From Bacteroidales bacterium (GTDB taxonomy: Bacteria; Bacteroidota; Bacteroidia; Bacteroidales; UBA10428), in the NCBI GenBank assembly GCA_035299085.1, contig DATGXG010000014.1, forward strand, positions 1-64,000: a stretch of DNA of 64,000 nucleotides, in the 5' to 3' direction. Made by a program: the position numbers and the translations under genes. Every line of letters begins with the position of its first letter. Position 1 is the stretch's first letter. Under the pieces are notes generated by a model. The model was not told the DNA's origin and did no database searches. It saw only the letters and a list, made by a program, of their open reading frames with translations. Below, in pieces: positions 63,682-64,000 of the stretch.

Positions 63682-63746
63682 ACACCCAGTTGGCTTGCCG
63701 AAGCCCGTTTACCAATAATGAAATTACACACCCAGTTGGCTTGCCG
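63682..63746. repeat. 20-bp direct repeat
   Basis: ACACCCAGTTGGCTTGCCGA occurs identically at 63682-63701 and 63727-63746, each followed by a near-identical AAGCCCG/GGCCCG. Surrounding sequence (CTCGACAAGCTCGG, GAGCCGGCTC) is also repeat-like. Non-coding spacer between converging genes. Confidence 0.7.
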
Positions 63747-63760
63747 AGGCCCGAGCCGGC

Positions 63761-64000
63761 TCATTGAGCCTGTCGCCTCTTTATCCTCAGCGACAGCACA
63801 ACACTTCCTGCAATGACAAGGGCGATGAACAAAAGTGACCACTCAATGGGTAATTTATAAACGTCTACCATCATCATTTTAATTCCTACAAAAATAAGGA
63901 CAATGGCCAGCCCGTAACTTAAAAGCCAGAATCGGTGAACCACACCGGCCAGGGCAAAGTAAAGGGAACGTAATCCAAGTATGGCAAAAACATTGGAGGT
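63761..64000 (-). CDS. TerC/Alx-family integral membrane protein, C-terminal part
   Basis: The gene enters from the right edge; 79 C-terminal codons are visible and the start is outside the window. The segment [19 protein letters not shown] at the edge is the family signature, followed by two transmembrane helices ([20 protein letters not shown] and [18 protein letters not shown]) and a basic tail. TerC/Alx proteins are membrane proteins tied to metal (manganese, calcium) handling or tellurite resistance. It converges with the collagen-like lipoprotein gene. Confidence 0.88.
   Translation of the reverse strand, partial: TSNVFAILGLRSLYFALAGVVHRFWLLSYGLAIVLIFVGIKMMMVDVYKLPIEWSLLFIALVIAGSVVLSLRIKRRQAQ

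Noticed and set aside
63693..63800. Attachment-site reading of the 20-bp direct repeat near the right edge
   Set aside because: The copies are only 45 bp apart, no integrase or tRNA is nearby, and the surrounding sequence looks like repeat debris.

Overview
The window is a chromosomal piece of a member of the Bacteroidota, most likely a free-living Bacteroidales/Marinilabiliales-like organism. Support: promoter-like TAnnTTTG -7 boxes, almost no Shine-Dalgarno sequences, a str-S10-spc-alpha ribosomal operon with map and infA but no tuf or adk and with enolase after rplQ, TPR/propeller/OmpA proteins of the type IX secretion (PorE) type, a propeller signalling protein, an alpha-beta fused 2-oxoacid dehydrogenase E1, and a free-standing HsdR-N protein beside holA. 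I cannot name the genus.

Layout. 1-0.7 kb: a secreted SGNH hydrolase. 0.7-0.9 kb: a palindromic MITE-like element. 1-20.2 kb: one ribosomal, translation and transcription operon running rpsL to eno, closed by a strong intrinsic terminator; it includes the 38-codon rpmJ. 20.3-20.7 kb: palindromic REP-like block. 20.8-22.1 kb: mitochondrial-type citrate synthase. 22.2-27.3 kb: a propeller-SpoIIE phosphatase facing a hybrid histidine kinase. 27.5-29.9 kb: three exported proteins, two of unknown function. 29.9-30.1 kb: a second copy of the MITE-like element. 30.2-33.5 kb: a membrane glycosyltransferase fusion overlapping a 2-oxoacid dehydrogenase E2 gene.

33.7-48.2 kb is the envelope region and the most interesting part. 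It holds four tandem TPR-plus-propeller paralogues that differ mainly in their C-termini: a six-fold helical repeat with a C-terminal membrane anchor, a regulatory-like domain plus OmpA, a linker plus OmpA, and nothing. These are followed by a GNAT acetyltransferase, a triple SPOR-like protein, and a Wza/Wzc-like polysaccharide export and tyrosine kinase pair. The inference is an envelope-spanning assembly that couples peptidoglycan-binding propeller proteins to surface-polymer export.

48.2-50.9 kb: HsdR-N protein, holA, rhomboid protease and YqgE. 51.2-54.6 kb: an operon of lipoprotein, methyltransferase and GH35-like glycosidase. 54.7-57.4 kb: a small membrane protein and the fused E1. 57.6-62.8 kb (minus strand): a threonine operon thrA-HAD phosphatase-thrC-thrH, in which ThrH stands where a homoserine kinase would be expected. 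63.1-64 kb: a collagen-like lipoprotein and the C-terminal end of a TerC-family membrane protein that runs off the window.

Spacers in the accessory part repeatedly carry short tandem arrays of 7-10 bp units and palindromes; no tRNA, rRNA, CRISPR array or transposase gene was seen.
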